Shown: positions 25,550 through 34,595 of the stretch, piece after piece
How positions within the stretch are numbered: position 1 is the stretch's first letter
Layout of the letters: each line of letters begins with the position of its first letter
Source of the DNA: Candidatus Melainabacteria bacterium
Lineage (GTDB): Bacteria; Cyanobacteriota; Vampirovibrionia; Obscuribacterales; Obscuribacteraceae
Direction of reading: 5' to 3'
Length of the DNA stretch: 64,000 nucleotides
Assembly: GCA_017307165.1 (NCBI GenBank)
Contig: JAFKGK010000010.1
Location: forward strand, 38,006 to 102,005
The notes under the pieces: generated by a model
What the model saw: the letters and a program-made list of their open reading frames with translations, nothing else
The model's database searches: none
What the model was told of the DNA's origin: nothing
Position numbers and translations under genes: made by a program

Positions 25550-26605
25550 TTATTTGCTACCTACGAGCTGCTTGTCTGCATGGGGCTTGGTCACTGTCTT
25601 TACCCATTCGGTATTTTGCTTGTACCAATTGATGGTATCGACGATGCCGGTCTCAAAAGTGTGCTTGGGCTTCCAGCCCAGCTCTCTCTGGATCTTGGTG
25701 GAATCGATGGCATAGCGACGATCGTGGCCGAGTCTATCCGCTACATAGTTGATAGATTCTTCGCCTTTACCCAGATCGGCAAGGATGATCTTGGTGATCT
25801 GCATATTGGTGCGCTCGTTATTGCCGCCTACATTGTAGACTTCGCCGGCGACTCCCTTATGAAAAGCGAGATCGATGGCTTGAGCGTGATCCTCCACATG
25901 CAACCAATCGCGCACATTGAGACCATCGCCGTAGACCGGCACCTTGAGTCCATTGAGGAGGTTGGTGATAAAGAGAGGTATGAGTTTTTCGGGATGCTGA
26001 TAAGGTCCATAGTTGTTAGAGCAACGAGTTATGACCACAGGCATGCCATAGGTATGATAATAAGCGCGGCATAGCATGTCGGCTCCGGCCTTGCTTGACG
26101 AGTAAGGGCTATTGGGAGCGAGCGGGGTCTCTTCGGTAAAGAGGCCGGTCGGACCGAGCGAGCCGTAGACTTCGTCTGTGCCTACTTGCAAATACTTGAT
26201 GGTGAAATCCTCAGGCTTAAAGGGAGCCTGAGCGTCTTTTTTGCGACCATATTTAAAGGCTGCTTCGAGCAATACTTGAGTGCCCAGCACGTTTGACTTT
26301 ACAAATACCGAAGAGTCCTCGATAGAACGATCCACATGACTCTCGGCAGCGAGGTTGATGATACCGTCTATAGTGCCAAACTTTTTGCCCGATACGATCT
26401 CGTCGACCACTGTCTGATCTTCTACGCGTCCGACAACCAGCTTGTAGCGAGGATTGCCGTCGACTACATCAGCGAGGTTTTCTCTATGCCCGGCATAGGT
26501 CTCGGCGTCGAGATTGATGATCTCGTAAGTCGGATAAGCAGCAAGAAGGTGGCGAATGAGATTGCTTCCGATGAAGCCCAGACCGCCAGTGACTAACAAA
26601 CGCAT
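25550..26605 (-). CDS. rfbB: dTDP-glucose 4,6-dehydratase
   Basis: Second step of dTDP-rhamnose synthesis: NAD-dependent 4,6-dehydration of dTDP-glucose. The extended-SDR signature GGLGFIGSNLIRHLL opens the chain. It is followed by AAESHVDRSIEDSSVFVKSN, the catalytic TDEVYGSL motif (Asp-Glu) and YSSSKAGADMLCRAYYHTYG (Tyr-x-x-x-Lys). The sugar-binding stretch RCSNNYGPYQHPEKLIPLFI, NVGGNNERTNMQI and a C-terminal DRLGHDRRYAIDSTKIQREL complete the fold. Length is typical at 351 residues. The GAGGAA site 7 bases before the ATG is a good ribosome binding site. Confidence 0.95.
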   Translation of the reverse strand: MRLLVTGGLGFIGSNLIRHLLAAYPTYEIINLDAETYAGHRENLADVVDGNPRYKLVVGRVEDQTVVDEIVSGKKFGTIDGIINLAAESHVDRSIEDSSVFVKSNVLGTQVLLEAAFKYGRKKDAQAPFKPEDFTIKYLQVGTDEVYGSLGPTGLFTEETPLAPNSPYSSSKAGADMLCRAYYHTYGMPVVITRCSNNYGPYQHPEKLIPLFITNLLNGLKVPVYGDGLNVRDWLHVEDHAQAIDLAFHKGVAGEVYNVGGNNERTNMQITKIILADLGKGEESINYVADRLGHDRRYAIDSTKIQRELGWKPKHTFETGIVDTINWYKQNTEWVKTVTKPHADKQLVGSK

Positions 26606-26743
26606 TGATATTTCCTCGTCTTTGGTTCCGAGAGTGCAAACGCTTATATTGTCGCGTTTCTAGCGCGATCCAACAAGTGAGCCACTTTCATATTGGCAGG
26701 CTTGTATATGAGTTTTTATTTATCCGACCAAGGCTTTATTGCA

Positions 26744-27844
26744 TTAAACAACTTCGACTTTTGAGTCGTCGCCCAGCATCAGGCGGTAAGCCTGAGGCTT
26801 GCTGCCCGATCTCGTCAACTCTACGTTGACTCCGATCAAGCTATCGGCGATACGACCGTGAAAATCGATGATCTGGCATTTTTCACGCAAAATGCAGTGC
26901 TCGATCTCGGCATGGGAAACGCGCGCGCCATCCCCGATAGACGAAAACGGACCAACATAGCTATTTTCGAGCAGGCAATCCTCGCCGATGATAGCCGGAC
27001 CACGCACGGTGCAATTGACCAGCTTGGAGCCCTTGCCGATATGCACACGGCCCGATACACGCGAGGCCTCGTCGCAATCCCCGTCATTGGAGATATCGGT
27101 CATTTCGTCGAGCACGACGCGATTGGCTTCGAGCATGTCGTCTTTTTTACCGGTATCCAGCCACCAGGACTTGAGGATATGACTATCGACATTGTGGCCC
27201 AGATCGATGAGTTTCTGGATGGCATCGGTGATCTCGAGCTCTCCTCGACGGGAGGGCTTGATCTGATCGATGGCATCATGGATCTTGGGATTAAAGAGAT
27301 AGACACCCACCAGAGCCAGATTGGACTTAGGTTTAGCGGGTTTTTCTTCGAGAAAGTCGATACGGCCGTCGGCCTTGAGCACGGCCACGCCAAAGCTAGT
27401 TGGATTAGGCACTTCTTTCAAGAGCAGAAACGCATCGTTGCCACCTTTTTTAAAGCGCTCTACCAGGGGACCGACACCATCCTTGATCAGGTTGTCGCCG
27501 AGATACATGACAAAGGGCGAGTCCCCGAGAAACTCACGGCCGGTCTTGACGGCATGCGCCAGTCCGAGAGGCTCTGCCTGCAATATGTACTCGATACGGA
27601 TACCCCAGCGACTGCCGTCGCCCACGCATTGTTTGACGTCTTCGCCAGTCTCGGGGCTGATGATGATACCGATCTCACGGATGCCGGCATCGATAAGAGC
27701 TTCTATGCCATAAAAGAGGATAGGCTTATTGGCCACAGGCAACAATTGCTTGGCGGCAGTGTGAGTGATCGGACGCATTCTCGTGCCTTTACCGCCACTG
27801 AGTATGAGGCCCTTCATAGGACTTGTGCCGTTATTGCTACTCAC
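26744..27844 (-). CDS. rfbA: Glucose-1-phosphate thymidylyltransferase, long form with beta-helix tail
   Basis: Activates glucose-1-phosphate to dTDP-glucose. The nucleotidyltransferase signature [20 protein letters not shown] is at the N-terminus, followed by [20 protein letters not shown] and a catalytic [10 protein letters not shown]. After about residue 245 it continues with a left-handed beta-helix-like tail ([40 protein letters not shown]), which marks the RmlA-long subfamily rather than the ~290-residue RmlA/RffH form. The GTG at 27844 is used because GGGG lies 5 bases upstream; a downstream ATG (27817) has no SD. It is the second gene in the operon, behind the sugar-phosphate transferase. 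Confidence 0.93.
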   Translation of the reverse strand: MSSNNGTSPMKGLILSGGKGTRMRPITHTAAKQLLPVANKPILFYGIEALIDAGIREIGIIISPETGEDVKQCVGDGSRWGIRIEYILQAEPLGLAHAVKTGREFLGDSPFVMYLGDNLIKDGVGPLVERFKKGGNDAFLLLKEVPNPTSFGVAVLKADGRIDFLEEKPAKPKSNLALVGVYLFNPKIHDAIDQIKPSRRGELEITDAIQKLIDLGHNVDSHILKSWWLDTGKKDDMLEANRVVLDEMTDISNDGDCDEASRVSGRVHIGKGSKLVNCTVRGPAIIGEDCLLENSYVGPFSSIGDGARVSHAEIEHCILREKCQIIDFHGRIADSLIGVNVELTRSGSKPQAYRLMLGDDSKVEVV

Positions 27845-27873
27845 ATCTACCCCTTTACTGTTTGAGATCCGTT

Positions 27874-28440
27874 TTATTTATTGCCGCGCGAGCTAAAAAC
27901 TGCGCCAAAAGTCATAAAGATGATTTTCCAGTCGAGAAAATAATGCCAGTGGTCGCAATACCACTTATCGGCTTTTACCTTTTCTTCGTCAGGCAGATCG
28001 TCGCGACCATTTACCTGAGCCCATCCCGTGATGCCTGGCGGAAAGAGCAAGACTCCTGCCGCCTCACGCATCTGCGTCAAGGCCTCTTGATTATACAGAG
28101 CGGGCCTCGGTCCCACTATGCTCATTTGACCGGTGATTACGTTCCACAATTGCGGCAATTCGTCGAGACTGGTCTTGCGCAAAAAAGCGCCGGTGCGCGT
28201 GATCGGACTGGGCAGTTTGACCATTTGATCCGTCGGCAGGTCGGGCGTGCCCGTCCTCATTGTGCGAAATTTATAAATTTCAAACAATTGGCCCTTGAGG
28301 CCCACCCTTTTTTGCTTAAAGATGATCGGGCCAGCCGAGTCCAGCTTGATCGCTATGGCCACCAGTATCATGACCGGGGCAAAGGCGCAGAGAGCAAAAA
28401 AGGAGATGAAAAAATCGGTGATACGTTTGAGGAACATCAA
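27874..28440 (-). CDS. Undecaprenyl-phosphate sugar phosphotransferase (short WcaJ/WbaP core)
   Basis: Initiating transferase that moves a sugar-1-phosphate from a nucleotide sugar to the polyprenyl carrier at the inner membrane. It is the minimal ~188-residue form. One hydrophobic segment ([20 protein letters not shown]) inserts in the membrane, then the conserved core shows [29 protein letters not shown], the catalytic [20 protein letters not shown] with Asp-Glu, and [15 protein letters not shown]. The end is [19 protein letters not shown]. The larger membrane domain of WbaP/WcaJ is absent. First gene of the rml operon, so it likely supplies the base of a rhamnose-containing glycan; the sugar it transfers is not known. 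Confidence 0.92.
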   Translation of the reverse strand: MMFLKRITDFFISFFALCAFAPVMILVAIAIKLDSAGPIIFKQKRVGLKGQLFEIYKFRTMRTGTPDLPTDQMVKLPSPITRTGAFLRKTSLDELPQLWNVITGQMSIVGPRPALYNQEALTQMREAAGVLLFPPGITGWAQVNGRDDLPDEEKVKADKWYCDHWHYFLDWKIIFMTFGAVFSSRGNK

Positions 28441-28463
28441 AAAAGCATACTAGAATTGCACCT

Positions 28464-29354
28464 ATGCTGCTATCAATCATCACCGTCAGCTGGAATACCC
28501 GGCAACTACTCCACGACTGCATCGCCAGCGTCCGAGCTGAGCTCGATCGAGCAGGCCTGGGCCCCGATCAAGCCGAGATGTTTGTTGTTGACAACAATAG
28601 TGCCGATGGATCGGCAGAAATGGTGGCACGCGATTTTGCCTGGGTCAAATTGCATGCAAACAAAGAAAACCTGGGCTTTGCAAAGGGCAACAATCAAGCT
28701 ATTCGCGAGTCATCAGGCGATTTTGTCCTCTTGCTCAATCCAGACACTGAGGTCAAGCCCGGTGCCTTTCTCACTCTCATCGATTTTCTCAAATCACATC
28801 CAAAAGCCGGAGTGGTGGCACCCCAATTGCTCAACTCCGATGGCTCGATCCAGCGTAGCTGTCGAGCCTTCCCTACTTTTTTCGGCATGCTCGCCGAGCT
28901 AGTCGGACTCTCCAAGATGTTTCCTGCCGGATCCAAGTTTGGTCAGAGATTTCGTGCCTACAAGATGCTCGACTGGCAGCATGATGATGAAAGACAGGTA
29001 GACCAACCCGAAGGCGCGGCTTTGATGATCAGGCGCGAAGTCCTGGACAGGGCAGGGCTTTTGGACGAGGGGTATTTTATGCTCTTCGAAGAAGTGGACT
29101 GGTGCTTTACAGTCAAACGCAATTACGATTATGAGATCTGGTTTACCCCGCGAGCTCAGATCGTGCACCATTACGGCCAGTCTATCAAGCAGGTCAAGGT
29201 CAAGATGATCATATCATCGCACCGGGGCCTCTATCGTTTTTGGCACAAGCATTATCGCGGCAACCGGCAGTGGCTGGACGGTTTTGCCTATGCATCGCTC
29301 ATGGCTCTAGCCTATATACGCATAGCGGCGTACAAGCTCAAAGGCGCCAGCTAA
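28464..29354 (+). CDS. GT2 glycosyltransferase, rhamnosyltransferase-like (WbbL type)
   Basis: Cytosolic-face glycosyltransferase. The GT-A start LLSIITVSWNTRQLLHDCIA is followed by MFVVDNNSADGSAEMV, KENLGFAKGNNQAIRESSGD and the DXD-like LLLNPDTEVKPGAF. The later motif YFMLFEEVDWCFTVKRNYDY includes the family's catalytic glutamate region. The C-terminus has an amphipathic to hydrophobic helix (YASLMALAYIRIAAYKLK) for membrane association. Length and motifs match WbbL-type dTDP-rhamnose users, which fits the neighbouring dTDP-rhamnose operon; the donor is inferred. It is divergent from the sugar-phosphate transferase with only 23 bases between starts. Confidence 0.88.
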   Translation: MLLSIITVSWNTRQLLHDCIASVRAELDRAGLGPDQAEMFVVDNNSADGSAEMVARDFAWVKLHANKENLGFAKGNNQAIRESSGDFVLLLNPDTEVKPGAFLTLIDFLKSHPKAGVVAPQLLNSDGSIQRSCRAFPTFFGMLAELVGLSKMFPAGSKFGQRFRAYKMLDWQHDDERQVDQPEGAALMIRREVLDRAGLLDEGYFMLFEEVDWCFTVKRNYDYEIWFTPRAQIVHHYGQSIKQVKVKMIISSHRGLYRFWHKHYRGNRQWLDGFAYASLMALAYIRIAAYKLKGAS

Positions 29355-29454
29355 ATCTCTACCTAAACAAAAATTCTGCTTATACAAAAAATGCAAGGTG
29401 CTAGAGTTTGACCCTAGTCCTTGCTTTATCTATCGAGAGAGACATCCCGCCGAT

Positions 29455-30927
29455 ATGCTTTTTACCAGCGCCGAATACATACTCTTTCTCCCATTGATCG
29501 TACTGCTCTTTTGGATATTGCCAAAAGCAGCCCGGCTGCCAATGCTTTTGATTGCCAGCTATTACTTTTACATGAGCTTTATCCCGCAGTTTATCCTGCT
29601 CATTTTACCGATGACGCTAGCAAACTGGCTCTGGGGCAAGGTCCTGGCAAAAGACCACACCAATAAAAAGCTCCTCGGTATAGGCATTGCCTTTAACCTC
29701 ATCATCCTGGCAGTCTTTAAATACGCCAATTTTTTTGCTGATACCGCCGGCAATATCGTTCATTTGTCTGGTCACGCCAATCCGCACTGGACTCTCAATA
29801 TCATCCTGCCTCTAGGCATCTCCTTTTTTACCTTCGAGTTTATCCATTACTTATTCGAGATCTATCGCGGCAACAAGCCCATCGATTCTTTTGTCCTCTT
29901 TGCCTTGTTTGCGGCTTTCTTCCCAACCCAGATAGCCGGCCCCATCAAGCGCTACCCTGATTTTGTCGAGCAAATGCAGGCCGACAACAAACTCAAGCTC
30001 TCTTATTTTGACGAGGGTGTGCCTCTCATAGTCATAGGCATGGCCAAAAAACTATTGCTCGCCGACAACCTCGCCATCTTTGTCCAGATGGGCATGGACA
30101 AGGGCGCCGTGGTCAATTACTCGGGCCTCGAGCTCTGGGTCTTTGCCTATGCCTTTGCCTTTCAGATCTATTTTGACTTTAGCGGATATACCGATGTTGG
30201 CCGCGGTTCGGCCATGCTCTTTGGCTATCATATCCCGATCAATTTCAACATGCCTTATATCGCCAAAAACATGGCCGATTTTTGGCATCGCTGGCACATC
30301 TCGCTCTCCACATGGCTGCGCGATTATCTTTTTATACCGCTGGGCGGATCACGCGGCTCACGCTGGCAAACCAACCGCAACCTGTTTTTGACTATGGCCC
30401 TTGGCGGCCTATGGCATGGCGCCTCCTGGAATTTTGTCGTCTGGGGAGTATTTCACGGCCTCGCCCTGATCGTCCATCGCGAGTTTACGGCCTTTGTCAA
30501 ATCAGTGGCCGCCCTCAAAGCCATTTACGAAAACGCTGTATTTGCACAGTTTTGGCGCATCTTTTCACTGCTCCTCACTTTCCATGCAGTCTGCATAGGC
30601 TGGGTATTCTTTCGCATCCAGGACATCGGCATGGCCTGGACCATGGTCCGCCGCATGCTCACGCTCAGGCCCTTTTACTCTATCCCTGGCCCTGGTCCCG
30701 AGCATTTCCTGATCATGAAACAAGAGCTCCCGGTAATCGTGCCAGTGGTATTGATAATGGTGGCAATACTGGTCTTGACCAATTGGCCGGTATCATTCCT
30801 CAACGAAAAACGCGTCTTTCAAAAAATGCCGGCCTTTGTCCAGGCCGCCTTTTGCGCAGTCGTGATCATGGCCATCATTACTTTCTTGCCTGACAATTCG
30901 CAACCGTTTATATATTTTCAGTTTTAG
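29455..30927 (+). CDS. MBOAT-family O-acyltransferase (AlgI/DltB-like)
   Basis: Multi-pass enzyme that passes acyl groups across the membrane to a periplasmic acceptor. The ATG at 29455 gives the canonical N-terminus MLFTSAEYILFLPLIVLLFW; the upstream GTG at 29398 adds no recognisable sequence. Family motifs: LPLGISFFTFEFIHYLFEIY, IAGPIKRYPDFVEQM, FQIYFDFSGYTDVGRGSAML, the block MADFWHRWHISLSTWLRDYL followed by FIPLGGSRGSR, and LGGLWHGASWNFVVWGVFHG with the catalytic His. The likely role is O-acetylation of the glycan made here. No SGNH partner lies next to it; the nearest are at 39766, 44310 and 51248. Confidence 0.93.
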   Translation: MLFTSAEYILFLPLIVLLFWILPKAARLPMLLIASYYFYMSFIPQFILLILPMTLANWLWGKVLAKDHTNKKLLGIGIAFNLIILAVFKYANFFADTAGNIVHLSGHANPHWTLNIILPLGISFFTFEFIHYLFEIYRGNKPIDSFVLFALFAAFFPTQIAGPIKRYPDFVEQMQADNKLKLSYFDEGVPLIVIGMAKKLLLADNLAIFVQMGMDKGAVVNYSGLELWVFAYAFAFQIYFDFSGYTDVGRGSAMLFGYHIPINFNMPYIAKNMADFWHRWHISLSTWLRDYLFIPLGGSRGSRWQTNRNLFLTMALGGLWHGASWNFVVWGVFHGLALIVHREFTAFVKSVAALKAIYENAVFAQFWRIFSLLLTFHAVCIGWVFFRIQDIGMAWTMVRRMLTLRPFYSIPGPGPEHFLIMKQELPVIVPVVLIMVAILVLTNWPVSFLNEKRVFQKMPAFVQAAFCAVVIMAIITFLPDNSQPFIYFQF

Positions 30928-30935
30928 CTGGAGCC

Positions 30936-33677
30936 TCAGATCTCGACCTTGTCAAAACCAGGGCTCAGCTGCCTGATCTCGACTTGCAGATCTTTAAACT
31001 CAAAGTCACCGGTTGTATTGGTGACCCCCATTGTCTTGAGTTGCTCAGCATTATCGGGATATAGCCTGAGAGTCAAATCAGAAATGGCATAGATAGCTGG
31101 ATCGATGACATTGCGCAGGCTAAAGGGCTGCCAGTCAATGGTCGCCTTTTGATATGGAGAGTTGTCATCGATGCTATAAGGCTTGCCCGTCACCTTATTG
31201 GTCCCCTCCAGCACCACATCATAGTGATTGCAAGGAGAGCCTTGCAGACACCTCACCGAGCCTTTGACGACAAACTCCAGACGCGGTAGATCAAGCCCGA
31301 CCTCATGCACCCACTCAGGGAGGCTCAAAGCAATACCATTGCCGCTGAGAGCTATAGCCTGATCCTTCTCGTTCTTGCGCCATTCAGCAGCACGCAGCAC
31401 CATCAGCCTATGAGCTTTCAGATCCAGGATACAGGAGGAAAATCTTGGCACAGATGCAATAGCCGAGCTGGATGCAGCAGGGACACGCAAGAGACGGATG
31501 CGCGGATACATGGGTTGCCCATGCTCGGACAGGACGGTCGAGCCCAGGGCAATCTCGGATATCTTTGACGGTCTATCTCTGACCCGCATATCTACTTGGT
31601 CGCCTTTTAAAAAAGTCCTGGCAATCGAATTGAGGTGAAAAGAAGGCAGAACGACCTCATTGCTCTGACTCACACCATCGCCGTAGAGATAGATACGGCG
31701 ATGGTGTGAGCCTTGCAAACCTGCACTTGAAGCCGTAATGCAAAGCTCCTGTCCAGGCCTCACTAACCCACCCCTATCCAGCTCGGCAAGCCGCCACCTC
31801 CTCAGATCAGCAAGTGGGCGATCGTAGATATTGCTCAAATAGGCCTCTGCTTCTTGCAATGGCGTATCGCGCACCACGCTGGAATAATTTTGGAGTCCAC
31901 CGATGCTCAACGGCCTGTCCCCTGACCTGCACGACAGACCTAAAGCAGGATCACTGCAGTCAACCGCCACAAACCAGCGGTCTCTGGCATTTGCATCAAA
32001 ATCAACAGGCAAGGCCAGTTTATAAGCATTGCTGGCCAAAACCCTTATATCACCGCGCATCTCACTATGCGCTTTTGTATCCAGCGCGCAAACGATTGAC
32101 GGCGCTAGAACAGCAAAAAATGCAAATGCGCTGACCACGCATATCTCAGGATAGAGAAATCGCCCGTCCCTCTGACCTTGAGCCAATACGATCATGACTG
32201 TAAAACCAATCACCAGGACTGCTTGCATGACCGCTACAGCTGTCTGGGCAAGCCCCAAGGGCATCACCTGAGCCAGACCACTGCATCCAGTGACCCATAT
32301 ACCCCAGGCAAGCACTGCCACCGCCAGTGCCACTAACCGCACCCACAGCCTGGGAGCGTCTAATATCCCGATAGCCCCATACATAGCCAGGAGAAAAACA
32401 AAGGGCATCGCCCCAAAATAATATCTAGGGCATGACTCGAAGGGCACATATACCGCCAGGTTGAATCCCGCAGCAAACAAAGAATATCCAATAAGGCCAA
32501 ACATCTGCTGATGACTGATATACAGCCTACGCAGCTGCAATACGGATATGCAGGCGCCTGCAAAAGCAAATATAAGTACGAATGCCTGCCAGGCATTTTG
32601 CGTGTCGATATTGCAACCAAAGAGACTATATTTAAAATCATTCCATGCATAGCATAGACGTGAGATCTTGCGGAGATAAAGATCAGCGATAGCTAACGGA
32701 GAGTCGGTCCAGACTTGTTTTAGCACACCAAGCGCAGAGCCGGTCGAGACCAGCCTCTCGGCTTCGACATCTTTACCAGTGATCGTATAGCCGTCAGCAA
32801 CAAGTCCATTACCAATAGCCATATTAAAAACCGGCATGCGCTGTGGCACCAGTTGAAACTGCCCGATCGCTCTTTGTGCATATAGAGCCCAGCTCAAAGG
32901 AAAAAGAGCAGCAACTACCAACGCGGCACTGACAAAGCGTACACGCCAGGCTTTATCGACTGATCGAAAAATTGCAACCAGCAAAATCGGCAAAGCAAAG
33001 ACCGGCCCCAGAGCCGGTTTTAACAACAAGCCCGCTCCAGCCAAAAGCCCCTGGCACAAACCCAAAACGATAGAATCGAGGATCTTGCGATTTATCGCAT
33101 ATGACCTGGCCGCTGCACTCATAGCCAGATACATGGTAAGAGCGCATAGGCACGAGAGGCATGCTGCTACCGGCTCGGTGAGATATCGTCCGGCATTTAG
33201 TATTGCTGGTATGTAAAAGAGCCAGGCTAATCCAAGGACCAGGCCGATAAAGATGTTCTTGAAAATCCTGGCAGCAAAATATGAAATAACACCACATACA
33301 ATGGCATTAAATAAGGCCATGCAAATAATGATATATGGCCAACTGACAAAAGACGCATCTTGTCCTGTCAGGGTAAAGATCGCAGCACCAAGAGTCGGCA
33401 GGATCGGTCCATCGATGGCAAATTTGGAGACAAAGGTCGGCTCGTAAAGGAGAGTCTCAACCACAGGCCAGTTTTTAAAGCAGATTGCCTTCCAGACAAA
33501 CCATAGTTGTCTGGTGGCGTTCATGTATACACTGGAGTCAGCAAAGGTCAGGCCATAGTGAGGCAGGACACGCAAATTGCAATACAAAGTAGTAGCAAAC
33601 GTCAAAAGTGCCGGCACCAGGCAGCACCCCAGCGATACCAACGAACGCTTATTAAAAGGTCGAGTAATCTGATTCAT
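30936..33677 (-). CDS. Large GT-C (family 39-like) membrane protein with C-terminal ectodomain
   Basis: A 913-residue relative of the proteins at 7490 and 54789. The N-terminal half carries about twelve TM segments and an acidic first loop (LTFADSSVYMNATRQL). The shared motifs are VFNMAIGNGLVADGY and IADLYLRKISRLCYAWNDF. From about residue 540 a soluble ectodomain starts with RDRWFVAVDCSDPALGLSC and contains LRRWRLAELDRGG; it ends as a beta-rich region with several Cys (CLQGSPCNH). The first Asp-containing loop fits the catalytic position of GT-C enzymes. Function is inferred as transfer of a lipid-linked sugar on the periplasmic side. It is convergent with the MBOAT gene. Confidence 0.78.
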   Translation of the reverse strand: MNQITRPFNKRSLVSLGCCLVPALLTFATTLYCNLRVLPHYGLTFADSSVYMNATRQLWFVWKAICFKNWPVVETLLYEPTFVSKFAIDGPILPTLGAAIFTLTGQDASFVSWPYIIICMALFNAIVCGVISYFAARIFKNIFIGLVLGLAWLFYIPAILNAGRYLTEPVAACLSCLCALTMYLAMSAAARSYAINRKILDSIVLGLCQGLLAGAGLLLKPALGPVFALPILLVAIFRSVDKAWRVRFVSAALVVAALFPLSWALYAQRAIGQFQLVPQRMPVFNMAIGNGLVADGYTITGKDVEAERLVSTGSALGVLKQVWTDSPLAIADLYLRKISRLCYAWNDFKYSLFGCNIDTQNAWQAFVLIFAFAGACISVLQLRRLYISHQQMFGLIGYSLFAAGFNLAVYVPFESCPRYYFGAMPFVFLLAMYGAIGILDAPRLWVRLVALAVAVLAWGIWVTGCSGLAQVMPLGLAQTAVAVMQAVLVIGFTVMIVLAQGQRDGRFLYPEICVVSAFAFFAVLAPSIVCALDTKAHSEMRGDIRVLASNAYKLALPVDFDANARDRWFVAVDCSDPALGLSCRSGDRPLSIGGLQNYSSVVRDTPLQEAEAYLSNIYDRPLADLRRWRLAELDRGGLVRPGQELCITASSAGLQGSHHRRIYLYGDGVSQSNEVVLPSFHLNSIARTFLKGDQVDMRVRDRPSKISEIALGSTVLSEHGQPMYPRIRLLRVPAASSSAIASVPRFSSCILDLKAHRLMVLRAAEWRKNEKDQAIALSGNGIALSLPEWVHEVGLDLPRLEFVVKGSVRCLQGSPCNHYDVVLEGTNKVTGKPYSIDDNSPYQKATIDWQPFSLRNVIDPAIYAISDLTLRLYPDNAEQLKTMGVTNTTGDFEFKDLQVEIRQLSPGFDKVEI

Positions 33678-33814
33678 CAGAATACCTATCGTAAGCCCTG
33701 TTCGTTAGCCTTTGACTCAGTTTTGGTTAAGGTAAAAAAAATTTTTGAACTATATAAATCCAGCTACCGTCAATCTATCTATAGAGACTACATGCGGTAA
33801 ATGAGGTTTGTCAG

Positions 33815-33910
33815 ATGGCCATTTACGTAGAGCACCTGATCTTTACTTGCGGCCTGGCCTATTGCATGGTCACGCTCGCATCACTCGTTCTGCTCTTACA
33901 ATCAAAATGA
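33815..33910 (+). CDS. Tiny hydrophobic ORF (31 aa) coupled to the ParE-like toxin
   Basis: ATG at 33815 with a GAGG motif 8 bases upstream. Its stop TGA (33908-33910) overlaps the toxin ATG as ATGA. The 31-residue product starts MAIYVEHLIFTCGLAYCMV and ends in SLVLLLQSK, so it is almost entirely one hydrophobic segment with a basic tail. The toxin gene itself has no visible SD, so this ORF may drive its translation by coupling. It may be a leader whose product is irrelevant, or a small membrane peptide. Confidence is limited by its length. Confidence 0.4.
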   Translation: MAIYVEHLIFTCGLAYCMVTLASLVLLLQSK

Positions 33911-34230
33911 ATAATGGCGAAGATTCCACTTTTATACTGGAGTTCGCACCAAACGCTATACACAATTTGGATGAAATAGAAGCCTATATTGCTAAAACAG
34001 CCTATACGGAGATCGCGGACAAGGTGATCGACAGGATACTAGATCGCTGTGAACAGCTAACTCGAATGCCAAGGATAGGTCGGAGTAGAAACGATATTGC
34101 GGCAGGGGTGCGTTCAATGACTTCAGGAAATTACGTAATCTACTACCGCATTAATGGCAATCGGATAGAAATTCTCCGCATCTGGCATGGCTTTCGCGAT
34201 CAACAAAAACTTGAGAACGATTTGTCTTAA
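33907..34230 (+). CDS. parE: ParE/RelE-superfamily toxin-like protein
   Basis: A 107-residue protein of the ParE/RelE fold. The N-terminal strand and helix FILEFAPNAIHNLDEIEAYI and KVIDRILDRCEQLTRMPRIG are typical. The C-terminal core GVRSMTSGNYVIYYRINGNR then EILRIWHGFRDQ has the conserved Arg, Tyr and Trp-His of ParE proteins, which poison DNA gyrase. The ATG at 33907 gives the standard length; the TTG-initiated frame from 33808 adds a non-conserved leader. It is followed, in convergent orientation, by a ParD-like gene after 27 bases instead of being preceded by it. Toxicity is inferred, not shown. Confidence 0.85.
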   Translation: MNNGEDSTFILEFAPNAIHNLDEIEAYIAKTAYTEIADKVIDRILDRCEQLTRMPRIGRSRNDIAAGVRSMTSGNYVIYYRINGNRIEILRIWHGFRDQQKLENDLS

Positions 34231-34257
34231 TTCAACCCCGATTTGTACTTGGGATTG

Positions 34258-34524
34258 TTAGACCGAGCGTTTTCCCGTCCTCCTCTCTTCTAAGCGCTTC
34301 CGCACCTTAGCTCCTGACACTCCTTGCCCAGAGTCCATTTGTTCGATACTACTCTTGATCTTGGCTTTCAATTCTTCTATTTGCAAAGCTTCCAGATCAT
34401 CGTGCTTTTTAAGCAGCCGCAGGCTAGCCCTCACGACCTCGCTCGCGGAGTTATAGAGGCCAGTCTTAACCTTCGCATTGACGAAGTCTTCTAATTCTGG
34501 CGTCAGCGAAACATTCATCGTCAT
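34258..34524 (-). CDS. parD: ParD-family antitoxin-like protein
   Basis: An 88-residue CopG/ParD-type protein. The ribbon-helix-helix region MTMNVSLTPELEDFVNAKV and ASEVVRASLRLLKKHD is followed by a helical, charged tail (LEELKAKIK-like segment then SGAKVRKRLEERRTGKRSV) that normally wraps the toxin. The ATG at 34524 has GGAG 9 bases upstream, whereas the open frame from 34539 begins with TTG. It lies tail-to-tail with the ParE-like gene. In classical parDE the antitoxin precedes the toxin on the same strand, so cognate pairing here is likely but unproven. Confidence 0.85.
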   Translation of the reverse strand: MTMNVSLTPELEDFVNAKVKTGLYNSASEVVRASLRLLKKHDDLEALQIEELKAKIKSSIEQMDSGQGVSGAKVRKRLEERRTGKRSV

Positions 34525-34595
34525 AAATGGACACTCCAAACCCCTTACAATTACATGTTAAATTTGGATGGCAATCTTTGTCAAGGATTGCCACT

